Positions 32,216 through 40,448 of a DNA stretch of 45,933 nt are shown here, piece by piece. The notes under the pieces were generated by a model. It was given only the letters and a program-made list of their open reading frames with translations, did not search any database and was not told the DNA's origin. How positions within the stretch are numbered: position 1 is the first letter of the stretch; each line of letters begins with the position of its first letter. Source of the stretch: Verrucomicrobiota bacterium. Lineage in GTDB: Bacteria; Verrucomicrobiota; Verrucomicrobiia; Limisphaerales; BJHT01. The translations under genes were made by a program, and so were the position numbers. The DNA lies in contig BJHT01000021.1 of assembly GCA_014193395.1 (NCBI GenBank), positions 1 through 45,933 on the forward strand, read 5' to 3'.

Positions 32216-33337
32216 TCACTCCAGTTTTACGATCACAAACCTCGGCCAATAAAGCCGCGCATCCCGCACCACCTCCCAGAAATCGTGTGAGTTGAACGCG
32301 TGACTCACCAGCAGTTCCCCCGCGCCATCCAGCAACGCGTGCGCTTTTCCCGCGTAACAAAACACCCGCCGCGTCAGCACCGCCTCGGGACAATTGTAAA
32401 TCACCCGCGCCTCCGACCACGGTCCCCACGGTTGCTCCGCCGCGCGCGCCACAATTTTGTCCGACAGCCCGTTCTCCGTCGTCACCGCCACATACCGCCG
32501 CAGTGACGGCATATAACTCACCGAGTACTCCGCCCCCATCCCGCCCACCACTCCCCGCACCTGCCGGAAATCCGCGACCCACGCTTCGCCGTTCCAAAAC
32601 CTCCACTCCGTAAACACGTCCACCTTCCCCGCCGGCGCGCGCGCCACCAGCATCCGCCGCGCGGCCCCGCTGCCCTTCGCCGGCTCCTCGATGCCGTAGA
32701 TGTAATTCCATCCCTCCACCCGCAACACCGCCGAGCCGAACAACCGCCGCCGCTCCCCCGCCAACTCCGTGAACGGAATCTTCACCTGCGAAATCCGCCA
32801 CGCCGCCGGCGCCGCCAGCGGATTCTCGATCCGCGCCAGCCAAACCGCGACGTTGCGAAACGCGAAGGCCCCGCCGCCCGCCGTCTTCTCCATCTGCCAC
32901 AAAAACAGCCACGCCTGACCGTCCTCGGCCGCGCCGCCAAACGGCCACAACCACCCACCGGCAGCCGCCGGTTCCAGCCACGCCGCCGCCTTGCCATCCG
33001 CCTTCCGCTGATAAAAAAACTCCACGTCCGCCGCCGCTCCCCTGCCCTGCTGCACGCCCACCGAATTGTTGATCATCGCCACATTCGTCCGCCGCCCGTC
33101 CGCCACGCGCCCGACAAACGTGTCGCCGAAAAACCACAACGTCCGGTCCGCACTGATCGGGATCGAGTAAATCGCATCCGCCCCCACCCAGCCATTCGTC
33201 CGCTGAAACAACTGATTGAAATCTGCGGCCGCCGTCGCCGACCCCACGCGTACCGGCTCCACCGCCGCCGCTTCAAACCCCAGCGCCGCGCACACCACCG
33301 CGCCTCCCAGCATCACCGCACAAATTCCGAGTCGCAT
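32216..33337 (-). CDS. secreted beta-propeller-like protein (DUF5005/DUF4185-like)
   Basis: This is a 373-residue exported protein. The start at 33337 (MRLGICAVMLGGAVVCAALG) gives a normal signal peptide, with cleavage near FEAAA; the longer frame from 33394 would bury it behind 19 residues. The mature N-terminus has NGWVGADAIYSIPISADRTL, WFFGDTFVG and MINNSVGVQ. That pattern of an Asp-containing first blade plus GDTF is seen in DUF5005/DUF4185 proteins, which are five-bladed propellers related to glycoside hydrolases. Later blades carry WNYIYGIEEP, YSVSYMPSLRRYVAVTTENG and PWGPWSEARVIYN. A carbohydrate-related role is likely; no catalytic residues can be assigned. The family name is from memory of the pattern. 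Confidence 0.75.
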   Translation of the reverse strand: MRLGICAVMLGGAVVCAALGFEAAAVEPVRVGSATAAADFNQLFQRTNGWVGADAIYSIPISADRTLWFFGDTFVGRVADGRRTNVAMINNSVGVQQGRGAAADVEFFYQRKADGKAAAWLEPAAAGGWLWPFGGAAEDGQAWLFLWQMEKTAGGGAFAFRNVAVWLARIENPLAAPAAWRISQVKIPFTELAGERRRLFGSAVLRVEGWNYIYGIEEPAKGSGAARRMLVARAPAGKVDVFTEWRFWNGEAWVADFRQVRGVVGGMGAEYSVSYMPSLRRYVAVTTENGLSDKIVARAAEQPWGPWSEARVIYNCPEAVLTRRVFCYAGKAHALLDGAGELLVSHAFNSHDFWEVVRDARLYWPRFVIVKLE

Positions 33338-33494
33338 AAAAAAGTTGCCCGCAGAGTTCCCGCCCGCGCCCGCCGACGCGAGCACCGACCGCACCGGCTT
33401 GGAATTCCGGCTTCAGCCGGCAGGGCGTGCGCCACAGCGCAACGTGCAAAACGCAACGGCCCATGCGCATTGCATCACCTCACCCCAACTCCTT

Positions 33495-33594
33495 CCCCAT
33501 GATTCTGCCGCTAATGATTCTGAGCACCCGGCTTCCTTCGGGCCGCCGCGGCTGGGAAAGAATGCTCAGAATCATTAGAGGCAGAATCATGGGG
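33495..33594. repeat. 32-bp inverted repeat (ATGATTCTGCCGCTAATGAT arms)
   Basis: Left arm 33495-33526 and right arm 33563-33594 are reverse complements over 32 bases with one mismatch, separated by 36 bases. It lies between the divergent propeller-like gene and the RodZ-like gene. Just upstream, GAATTCCGGCTTCAGCCGGC at about 33405 is another short palindrome of the kind seen at 2500 and 41550. Confidence 0.9.
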
Positions 33595-33709
33595 ACAGAA
33601 GGACAGGACGACATCCGCCCTCCGTGTCCTTTCAATGATTCACTGCGGCCGGTCATGCGCGGCTCTGCGAGGTTGCCAAGCGCAAAACCCTTTCGTACGC
33701 TCCCCCGCA

Positions 33710-34216
33710 ATGCCAACCGTCGCCGAACAACTGCGCGTGGCTCGCGAGACGCAGAATCTCCCCATCAGCCGCGTCGCCGAAGCCACCAACATCAAGACTG
33801 ACTACCTCCGCGCCCTGGAGAGCGGTCATTACGAAACCTTCTCCGCGCCCATCTACGTCAAGGGTTTCGTACGCACCTACGCCACCCATCTGCGCCTGAA
33901 AGTTCCCGAACTCCTCGCCCAGCTCGAAGCCGACCTGGCGCAATCCAAAAAGTTCACCGCCGCGCCCCCCCTCACCTCCGGCTCCAAAAACCCCATCGAT
34001 TTCGCCGCGCTCCAACTCTCGAAAGTCAACTGGCAGGTCGCGCTCCCCATCCTCGGCATCCTCGTGCTTCTCGTCGGCATCGTCTGGGGTATCAACGCCT
34101 GCCGCTCCCGCGCCACCGAAGACCCACTCTCCCGCCTCGGCAAAGGCATCTACCAACCCGCCGGGTCCGGCGGCGAATCCCTCCCGCTCCCCACCAATCC
34201 CGCGCCGCGGCGCTGA
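33710..34216 (+). CDS. RodZ-like helix-turn-helix membrane protein
   Basis: The 168-residue protein starts with a Cro/C1-type helix-turn-helix of the RodZ kind (about 4-68: EQLRVARETQNLPISRVAEA, then TNIKTDYLRALESGHYETFS, then APIYVKGFVRTYATHL). It continues through a linker to one transmembrane helix (about 109-128, VALPILGILVLLVGIVWGI) and a short, Pro-rich C-terminus. RodZ links MreB to the cell envelope, and this arrangement (cytoplasmic HTH, single span, extracytoplasmic tail) matches. However, the tail of about 40 residues is much shorter than the beta-rich periplasmic domain of E. coli RodZ. The ATG at 33710 matches the family start. Neighbours do not inform its role, so rodZ is not assigned. 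Confidence 0.8.
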   Translation: MPTVAEQLRVARETQNLPISRVAEATNIKTDYLRALESGHYETFSAPIYVKGFVRTYATHLRLKVPELLAQLEADLAQSKKFTAAPPLTSGSKNPIDFAALQLSKVNWQVALPILGILVLLVGIVWGINACRSRATEDPLSRLGKGIYQPAGSGGESLPLPTNPAPRR

Positions 34217-34230
34217 CGCACGGCGCGCGG

Positions 34231-34371
34231 TGTAGCGCAGGTTTCCAAACCTGCTGTATCGCGGGTTTCCAAACCCGCAGGCCGCTCGGCTGCCGAGGCG
34301 CGCTCGCATTTCTGTCGCGCTGCCGATTTAGAAATCGGCGACACAGCAGGTTTGGAAACCTGCGCTACTGG
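34231..34371. repeat. GCAGGTTTCCAAACCTGC-type palindromic repeat (family 4), copy 2
   Basis: Opens with TGTAGCGCAGGTTTCCAAAC and closes with its inverse, CAGCAGGTTTGGAAACCTGC followed by GCTAC. GCGGGTTTCCAAACCCGC and GCCGATTTAGAAATCGGC palindromes lie between. Same family as 14318-14430. Confidence 0.85.
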
Positions 34372-34439
34372 ACGGCGTCATCCGCCGCCGCGACGTCGAG
34401 GGCAGCTCGCGGTGCGACGACAACCGGGCGCCGGAAAAA

Positions 34440-34715
34440 AAGCTCAAAGCCCAAAGCTCAAAGCTCAAGGGAAACACCAACCGCCAAGCTCCACCGCGAC
34501 ACCACGGGCCTCGTCATTTCCAGATTTCCATCGCGCGGACAAATCCCTCGCCGCTCACGCGCGTCGTGTTGCGCAGGGGCATCCTCCCCACCTCGGTTCC
34601 GTCCCCCAATTGGTCCTTGGCTCTTGTCGCTTCCCTTCAACTTTGAACTTTGAACATTGAGCTTCCCCCCGCCTTCCCTTGAGCTTTGAGCTTTAAGCTT
34701 TGAGCTTGTCCCCCG
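34440..34715. repeat. AAGCTCAAAG palindromic repeat (family 3), copy 3
   Basis: The left side repeats AGCTCAAAGCCCAAAGCTCA and the right side has TTCAACTTTGAACTTTGAAC, then CCTTGAGCTTTGAGCTTTAA. This is the longest copy, about 276 bases, with about 150 bases of unrelated sequence inside. A TTG at 34700 that could extend rimO lies within it. No gene was seen in 34217-34738. Confidence 0.75.
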
Positions 34716-34738
34716 CTGCCCTAGCTTCCGCGCCACCT

Positions 34739-36523
34739 GTGAAAAAAGGCACCCAACTCGAACGCCCCCTGCGCGTCGGCATGATCTCGCTCGGCTGCGC
34801 CAAAAATCTCGTCGATGCCGAGATCATGCTCGGCTCCCTCCTGCGCCACGGCGTCGAGATCACCAACGACGCCACCCACGCCGACGCCGTCATCGTCAAC
34901 ACCTGCTCCTTCATCGACGCCGCGCAGGAAGAGAGCGTCGATACGATCCTCGAGTCCGTCGAACTGCGCGACGCCCAACAGCGCGGCCAGGCCGTCATCG
35001 TCTCCGGCTGCCTCCCCCAGCGCTTCCGCGACGAACTGCCGAAACTCCTCCCCGAAGTGGACGCCTTCATGGGCATCGACCAGGTCGCCCAAGTCGGCGA
35101 CATCGTCACTCAGGCACTCACCCACCGCGCCCAACGCCTCGAACAAAAAGCCGCGCCGAAATCGCGCAAAAAATCCGTCGTCTCGAAACTCAACGCGTTG
35201 GAAAAAGCGCGCCCCCTCGACGCATCCACCGCCGACGAATCGTTGCGCGGCACCGACCGCTTCGGCCAAACCCGCACCGTCGTCACTCCGACGGCGACGA
35301 AGCCCGCTGCCAGCACGGGTTCCGGGGCGGTTCGGAATCCCGGCGTCATCCCGACCGAGCCGCCTGAAGGCGGAACTCCAAACCTTCCCGACCCCAACGC
35401 CCCCATTGTCGATGTCCACGCGCGCCCCAATTTCATCCCCGACTTCGACACGCCGCGCTTCCGCCTCACGCCGAAACATTTCGCGTACGTGAAAATCGCC
35501 GAGGGCTGCAACCATCCGTGCAGCTTCTGCATCATCCCGCGCATGCGCGGCGCGCACCGCAGCCGCACCCAGGCCGACATCGTCGAAGAAGCCCGCCGCC
35601 TCCTCGCCGACGGCGTGAAGGAACTCAACCTCATCTCACAGGACTCGACCTATTACGGCCTCGACCTGCGCCCCAACCACAGCCGCGCCATTTCTTCCCC
35701 TGAGAAATTTTCCACCGCCGCCCGCGCCCTGCCCGCCGACGCCACGACGCTCTGCACGCTCCTGCGTGCGCTCAACGCACTCCCCGGCGACTTCTGGATT
35801 CGCCTCCTCTACACCCATCCCGCGCACTGGACCGACGAGCTCATCGCCACCATCGCCGCGTGCCCGAAGGTCGCGCGCTACGTCGATATGCCGCTCCAGC
35901 ACATCCACGAGCCAATGCTTGAACGCATGCGCCGCGAAACCTCGCAGGCCTACATCGTTGATCTCATCCGCCGCCTCCGCGCGGGCATTCCCGGCATCGC
36001 GCTGCGCACGACTTTCATCGTCGGCTTCCCCGGCGAAACCGAGGCGAGCTTCGAGGTCCTCCGCGACTTCATCCGCGAAACCCGCTTCGAGCGCCTCGGC
36101 ATTTTCACCTACTCGCGCGAAGACGGCACCCGCGCCGCCAAGATGGAACAACAGGTCACCGACCGCGTGAAACAACGCCGCCGCGAACACGCCATGGCCG
36201 AGCAACTCCTCGTCGCCCGCGCCGTCGCCCAAGCGCAAGTCGGCCGCACCATGACCGTGCTGATCGAAGGCGAGGCCTCCGGCAAGCAGCTCGAAAAAGC
36301 CAGCGTCAGCTCGTGGGAACACGGCCTCATCCGCTCCGATGAGGAAGACCAGAAACGCCTCCGCGGCCACTTCCTCGTCGCCCGCGGCGAAGCCGACGCC
36401 CCCGACATCGACGGCCGCGTCTTCATCCGCGCCAAACCACACCAACTCCCCGTCGGTGAATTCGCCCGCGTCCGCATCCTCGGCCACACCGACTACGACC
36501 TCATCGCCGAGCCTGCGGCGTAA
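34739..36523 (+). CDS. rimO: ribosomal protein uS12 methylthiotransferase RimO (with long insert)
   Basis: RimO is a radical SAM enzyme that adds a methylthio group to an aspartate of ribosomal protein uS12. The N-terminal methylthiotransferase domain has its three cluster cysteines C20 (GMISLGCAKN), C56 (VNTCSF) and C91 (SGCLPQR). The radical SAM domain has C257-x3-C261-x2-C264 (EGCNHPCSFCIIPRMRG). Later come LPLQH-type YVDMPLQHIHEPML, RTTFIVGFPGETE and a C-terminal TRAM domain. At 594 residues it is well over the usual 430-450. About 100 residues (135-235) inserted between the two domains are low-complexity and include a translated repeat, and a smaller insert follows the QDSTYYGLDL motif. 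The GTG at 34739 is the preferred start because the upstream TTG at 34700 lies in a repeat. Confidence 0.95.
   Translation: MKKGTQLERPLRVGMISLGCAKNLVDAEIMLGSLLRHGVEITNDATHADAVIVNTCSFIDAAQEESVDTILESVELRDAQQRGQAVIVSGCLPQRFRDELPKLLPEVDAFMGIDQVAQVGDIVTQALTHRAQRLEQKAAPKSRKKSVVSKLNALEKARPLDASTADESLRGTDRFGQTRTVVTPTATKPAASTGSGAVRNPGVIPTEPPEGGTPNLPDPNAPIVDVHARPNFIPDFDTPRFRLTPKHFAYVKIAEGCNHPCSFCIIPRMRGAHRSRTQADIVEEARRLLADGVKELNLISQDSTYYGLDLRPNHSRAISSPEKFSTAARALPADATTLCTLLRALNALPGDFWIRLLYTHPAHWTDELIATIAACPKVARYVDMPLQHIHEPMLERMRRETSQAYIVDLIRRLRAGIPGIALRTTFIVGFPGETEASFEVLRDFIRETRFERLGIFTYSREDGTRAAKMEQQVTDRVKQRRREHAMAEQLLVARAVAQAQVGRTMTVLIEGEASGKQLEKASVSSWEHGLIRSDEEDQKRLRGHFLVARGEADAPDIDGRVFIRAKPHQLPVGEFARVRILGHTDYDLIAEPAA
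35330..35392 (+). repeat. palindromic repeat inside rimO
   Basis: GAGCCGCCTGAAGGCGGAAC contains a 14-base near-palindrome (CCGCCTGAAGGCGG). It is flanked by CGGAATCCCGGCGTCATCCC on the left and ACTCCAAACC on the right. It keeps the frame open (VRNPGVIPTEPPEGGTPNLP) in the middle of the rimO insert. The CCGCCT-AA-GGCGG core is like other GGCTTCAGCCGG-type palindromes in the window's gaps. Confidence 0.6.
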
Positions 36524-36675
36524 AATCCAGGTAGGGACGCGCTGCGCGCGTCCGTGACCTTCCCCGAAAACATCCGCCTCGCCGGACGTGTACGCCCCGC
36601 GATCTCGCCCCGAAAATCTTTACTAACCGCCCGCTCCCGCCCCACAGTTTCTCCAGTCAAATCCACCTCGCGTTT

Positions 36676-37590
36676 ATGCAACTCGGCCTCGTCTCCGCCA
36701 TTTTCCCCGAACTGAATCTCGACCAAGTCCTCGCCCGCGCGCGCGCCGACGGCTTCGCATGCGTCGAGGCCATGTGCTGGCCCGTCGGGCGCGCCGAACG
36801 CAAATTCGCCGGCGTCACCCACGTCGATGTCACCGCTTTCACTCAGGCGCAGGCCGACGACGTGAACGCCCTCTGCGCCGCGCACGGCGTCAGCCTCTCC
36901 GCGCTCGGCTATTATCCGAACCCGCTCGACCCCGACCCCGCCGCCGCCAAACGCTGCACCGACCACCTCAAGCGCGTCATCGTCGCCGCCGAAAAGCTCG
37001 GCCTGAAAACCGTCAACACCTTCGTCGGCCGCGACTGGACGCGCAGCGTGGACGACAACTGGCCGCGCTTCCTCAAGACCTGGAAACCCCTGCTCGCCCA
37101 CGCTGCCGACCACGGCATCCGCATCGGCATCGAGAACTGCCCGATGCTTTTCACGCGCGACGAATGGCCCGGCGGCAAAAACCTCATGACCACGCCGGCC
37201 ATCTGGCGGCGCGCGTTTCACGACCTCGATGCACCGAACTTCGGCCTCAACTACGACCCCTCGCACTTCGTCCTCCAGCAGATGGACCCCGCCAGCCCGC
37301 TGCGCGAATTTCAGGACAAACTTTTCCACCTCCACGCCAAGGACGTGAAGCTCCGCCACGACCGCCTCAACGAGGTCGGCCGCTTCGCCCACCCGCTCGA
37401 ATGGCACCAGCCACGCATCCCCGGCTACGGCGAAATGGACTGGGGAAAATTCCTCGGTGCCCTCATGGAAACCACCTACCGCGGCCCCGTCTGCATCGAA
37501 GTCGAAGACGACACCTTCGGCAAAACCTTGGAAAACCGCGCCACCGCCGTCCGCGTTGCCGCCCAGATTCTGCGGCCCTACTTCGCCTGA
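36676..37590 (+). CDS. sugar phosphate isomerase/epimerase-like TIM-barrel protein
   Basis: The 304-residue protein belongs to the xylose-isomerase-like TIM-barrel / AP-endonuclease-2 superfamily. Candidate metal ligands stand at the expected places: E153 in RIGIENCPM, D194 and H197 in NYDPSHF, H220 in FHLHAKD, and E275/E277 in CIEVEDD. The PGYGEMDWGKF segment (249-259) is the G-x-G-x-x-DW motif common in sugar-epimerase-like members. The first strand (MQLGLVSAIFPELNLDQVLA) starts directly at the ATG with no signal peptide, so the enzyme is cytosolic. Such proteins interconvert sugars, inosose or hydroxypyruvate; the substrate here is unknown. Flanking genes give no clue. Confidence 0.88.
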   Translation: MQLGLVSAIFPELNLDQVLARARADGFACVEAMCWPVGRAERKFAGVTHVDVTAFTQAQADDVNALCAAHGVSLSALGYYPNPLDPDPAAAKRCTDHLKRVIVAAEKLGLKTVNTFVGRDWTRSVDDNWPRFLKTWKPLLAHAADHGIRIGIENCPMLFTRDEWPGGKNLMTTPAIWRRAFHDLDAPNFGLNYDPSHFVLQQMDPASPLREFQDKLFHLHAKDVKLRHDRLNEVGRFAHPLEWHQPRIPGYGEMDWGKFLGALMETTYRGPVCIEVEDDTFGKTLENRATAVRVAAQILRPYFA

Positions 37591-37661
37591 CTGCGCGGGA
37601 CGTAGGCACAATCTCACCCACCCCCGCCGGACCACCCCTGAGCCGTCCGACTGACCGGAAC

Positions 37662-39245
37662 TCACTCCTCCCGCGCCGGCTTCTGCGACATCGACTGCGC
37701 CAGATTGCGCCGGATCGCCTCGCGGTTCGCCGCGTCGTAGTAATCCACCGGATTAAAATCATCCGTCAGCACGATCCCGTACTTTGCGTCCGGCGTGCGA
37801 ATCCCCTCAAACGCCTGCCGCGCCGAGTGCCGCACAATCGGGTGCATCGCATCGAACTTCGGCTGCCGGCGCACCGTGAACTCCGCCTGATCCGTCGCGA
37901 CGAGGAACACGTTCCCGTTCCCCGACAGATGCGTCCGCACGTTGCGAAACACCGCGCGCAGCGTCTTCTCCAGCGACGCGCCGAAGAAATCATTCGCCAC
38001 CTCGTTCTCGCCAAAACTGTTGATCACCAGCACGCCTTCCGGTCGCAGCACCCGCCGCATCGCCGCGAACGCCTCGCGCGTCATCAGGTGCGACGGCGAC
38101 GAATCCCCGAGAAACGCATCCAGCACCACCGCATCATATTTTTTCGCGCTGCTGTTCACGAGATACCGCCCGTCGCCCACGATCACGTTGAGCTTCGTTG
38201 AGTCGAAATCGAAGAACTGCTCCGCCACCGGCACCACCGCCGGATTGATCTCGACCACATCCACCTTCGCCCCCTCGCGCGCAAACTGCATCGGCACGAT
38301 GCCCACGCCCATGCCGATGCACAGCACGTCGTCCACGCGCGGCGCATACGCGGCCGCCAGATCGTGCAGCATGAAGGTGAACATCGACGCGCTCTGCTTC
38401 TCCGTCGGGTCGTAGGTGTTCTGCACGAGGTAATCGTTCAGGTAGTACAAGCGCTCGCCGAAGTTGTCCTGAATCACCTGCAACTGACCAAAGTTCGAGT
38501 TGCTCCGAAACACCTGCGTGCCGAATGAAAACTGCGTCCGCTGATCCCGCGTCACGCCCGCCCATCCGCACAACAGCGCCGTTACCACGCCCACCACCAC
38601 GCCCGGCTGTTGCCGCGTCCTGCGCCCCCAGCCAAAAAAATAAATCACCGCCAACGCCATCAGCAGCCCCGCCGTGATGAACATCGTCTGCGAATTCGGC
38701 AGAAACGGAATCAGCACGTAACCGATCAGCACCGTTCCCAGCACGCTGCCCAGCGTGCTGATCGCCGAGAGCCGTCCCGCATTCCCGCCCACGCCGATCA
38801 CCGAAACCGTCAGCACGCGGATGAAAAACGGTCCCACCATCGCGAGCAAAAACAGCGGCACAAAAAACAAAAACGCCGACGCCAGCAACGATCCCAGTGC
38901 CAGCTTGAACTTCAGGCACCGATACGCCACCGCCTCCACCGCCATGATGCTGAAACACAGATAAACCGCCGCCAGCAGGATGCTCCCGTAGATGCGCCCC
39001 AGCTTCGGCGTCCGGTCCACCATCCAGCCGCCGACGTAGTACCCGAACGCCAGCGACACCAGCGTCACCGCGATCTGCGCCGTCCACACGAAGTGCGACG
39101 TGCCGAAATACGGCGACAACATTTTTGCCCCGAGAATCTCGATCACCAACACCACCGCGCCCGTCGTGGCCGCGGTGAAATACAGATACCGGCGGAGGCT
39201 GAGGGAAAGCGCGTCAACGCTCGAAGGGGCTTGTTTCTTTTGCAC
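37662..39245 (-). CDS. fused membrane / spermidine synthase-like methyltransferase-fold protein
   Basis: The 527-residue protein has two parts. The N-terminal half (about 20-230) has seven or so transmembrane helices (TAATTGAVVLVIEILGAKML, IAVTLVSLAFGYYVGGWMV, LLASAFLFFVPLFLLAMVG and others). The C-terminal half (about 250-450) is a Rossmann fold of the spermidine-synthase class, with G311-x-G313-x-G315 (CIGMGVGIVPMQF), E332 in VDVVEINP, VGDGRYLV at 356 and a YDAVVLDAF strand. This fusion is known as fused MFS/spermidine synthase and is widespread in bacteria. Membership does not prove polyamine synthesis; many members lack it. No speD or speA is near. The gene is convergent with the isomerase gene. 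Confidence 0.85.
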   Translation of the reverse strand: MQKKQAPSSVDALSLSLRRYLYFTAATTGAVVLVIEILGAKMLSPYFGTSHFVWTAQIAVTLVSLAFGYYVGGWMVDRTPKLGRIYGSILLAAVYLCFSIMAVEAVAYRCLKFKLALGSLLASAFLFFVPLFLLAMVGPFFIRVLTVSVIGVGGNAGRLSAISTLGSVLGTVLIGYVLIPFLPNSQTMFITAGLLMALAVIYFFGWGRRTRQQPGVVVGVVTALLCGWAGVTRDQRTQFSFGTQVFRSNSNFGQLQVIQDNFGERLYYLNDYLVQNTYDPTEKQSASMFTFMLHDLAAAYAPRVDDVLCIGMGVGIVPMQFAREGAKVDVVEINPAVVPVAEQFFDFDSTKLNVIVGDGRYLVNSSAKKYDAVVLDAFLGDSSPSHLMTREAFAAMRRVLRPEGVLVINSFGENEVANDFFGASLEKTLRAVFRNVRTHLSGNGNVFLVATDQAEFTVRRQPKFDAMHPIVRHSARQAFEGIRTPDAKYGIVLTDDFNPVDYYDAANREAIRRNLAQSMSQKPAREE

Positions 39246-39299
39246 GCGGTTCTTGTACTGGCAGTTCCGCGGGATGGAAAATGAAAACGGGTGAACCCC

Positions 39300-39380
39300 G
39301 TGGCCGCCGAGGTGACGAGGCGGAGGCGGCTCACGCGACGGGCGTGGAATTCCGCCTCCTCACGTCGGCGGCTACGGCCC
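39300..39380. repeat. family-1-like inverted arms
   Basis: The left arm GTGGCCGCCGAGGTGACGAG and the right arm CTCCTCACGTCGGCGGCTAC are imperfect reverse complements around about 30 bases. Same arm type as 6589-6612 and 6950-6974. It lies in the gap between the divergent spermidine-synthase-like gene and the ABC-2 permease. Confidence 0.7.
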
Positions 39381-39410
39381 GCGCACCACTCCCGCACCCG
39401 CAGCGCAATC

Positions 39411-40217
39411 ATGGGAAAATACTGGCAGGTCATCAGCATCGGCATTCAGAACACCCTGATTTACCGGGTGAATTTTTTGTTCCGCGCCGCCTTCGGCCTC
39501 GTCCCGCTCACCGCCACCATCCTCCTCTGGAAAACCATTTACGCCGGCAAAACCGACGGCACCACCGTCGGTGCCTACACACTCGGCGAGATGATTTCCT
39601 ACTATCTCCTCATCACCATCGTCGATGCCCTCACCTCCGTGACCGAGGACGACTGGCAGATCGCCACCGACATCAAGGACGGCAACATCAGCCAGTTTCT
39701 CCTCAAGCCAATCGACTACCTCACCTACCGCCTCTGCCTCTTCTTCGCGGGACGCCTCATCTACACGACCGTCGCCATCATCCCCGTCGCCGTGTTCATC
39801 GCCCTGCAACGCGAGCACTTCGTCGCGCCGCCCGACGCCGCGACGTTCGGCCTGTTCCTCGTCTCACTCGCCCTCACCGCGCTGCTGCAATTTTTTCTCT
39901 CCTATACCATGGCACTGCTCGCGTTCTGGGTGCTCGAAGTCGCCACCTTCATCTTCATCGTCTTCGCCTTTGAGTACCTCGCGGGCGGGCATTTGTTCCC
40001 CCTCGACATCCTCCCACCCGCCGTCGCCACCGTTGTGAACTACCTGCCCTTCCCCTACCTCTGCTTCTTCCCCATCAGCGTGTACATGGGCAAAACCACC
40101 GGCCCCGCCCTCGCGCAAGGCCTGCTCATCCAAGCCGCCTGGGTCGCCATCACCTACGGCCTCGCCCGCCTCGTCTGGAACCGCGGCATCCGCAAATACT
40201 CCGCCGTCGGCGGGTGA
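39411..40217 (+). CDS. ABC-2 type transporter permease (COG4587-like)
   Basis: This is a 268-residue integral membrane protein with about six hydrophobic helices. It opens MGKYWQVISIGIQNTLIYRV; later comes TDIKDGNISQFLLKPIDYLT, the hallmark loop (DI..G.I...L.KP.) of the uncharacterised ABC-2 permease pair COG4587/COG3694. The ATG at 39411 gives a normal start; the frame upstream runs through a repeat. With the gene at 40449 it would form the membrane half of an exporter. The expected ATPase is not in the window. Substrates of this class are poorly known. Confidence 0.88.
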   Translation: MGKYWQVISIGIQNTLIYRVNFLFRAAFGLVPLTATILLWKTIYAGKTDGTTVGAYTLGEMISYYLLITIVDALTSVTEDDWQIATDIKDGNISQFLLKPIDYLTYRLCLFFAGRLIYTTVAIIPVAVFIALQREHFVAPPDAATFGLFLVSLALTALLQFFLSYTMALLAFWVLEVATFIFIVFAFEYLAGGHLFPLDILPPAVATVVNYLPFPYLCFFPISVYMGKTTGPALAQGLLIQAAWVAITYGLARLVWNRGIRKYSAVGG

Positions 40218-40243
40218 AACTGATGCACGGCAAAAAATCCAAA

Positions 40244-40335
40244 ATGGCAAGGGAATGGAGGCAAAGGAATGAAGACAAAGAAATCGCCCCCGAAAATTCC
40301 TTCTCCCCATTCCTTTGCCTCCATTCCCTTGCCAT
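40244..40335. repeat. GGCAAAGGAATGG palindrome (repeat family 2), copy 4
   Basis: Left arm GGCAAGGGAATGGAGGCAAA followed by GGAATG; right arm CATTCCTTTGCCTCCATTCC followed by CTTGCC. The loop is longer (about 40 bases) than in the other copies. The copy lies between the two ABC-2 permease genes, so it would be transcribed within the mRNA if they form an operon. Confidence 0.9.
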
Positions 40336-40448
40336 CTCAGTCCCCGGACTCCGGCACGAAAAATGACCCTGTCGCATCCTCACTTTCCTCCTCCCATTTT
40401 CTCCCTCCTGAGTAGCTCGCCCAAATCCCCGCCGCCCACCACGCCATC

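Noticed and set aside
36759-38201. 480-codon plus-strand frame over the isomerase and part of the spermidine-synthase-like gene
   Set aside because: Out of frame with the isomerase and antisense to the next gene; no recognisable domain.
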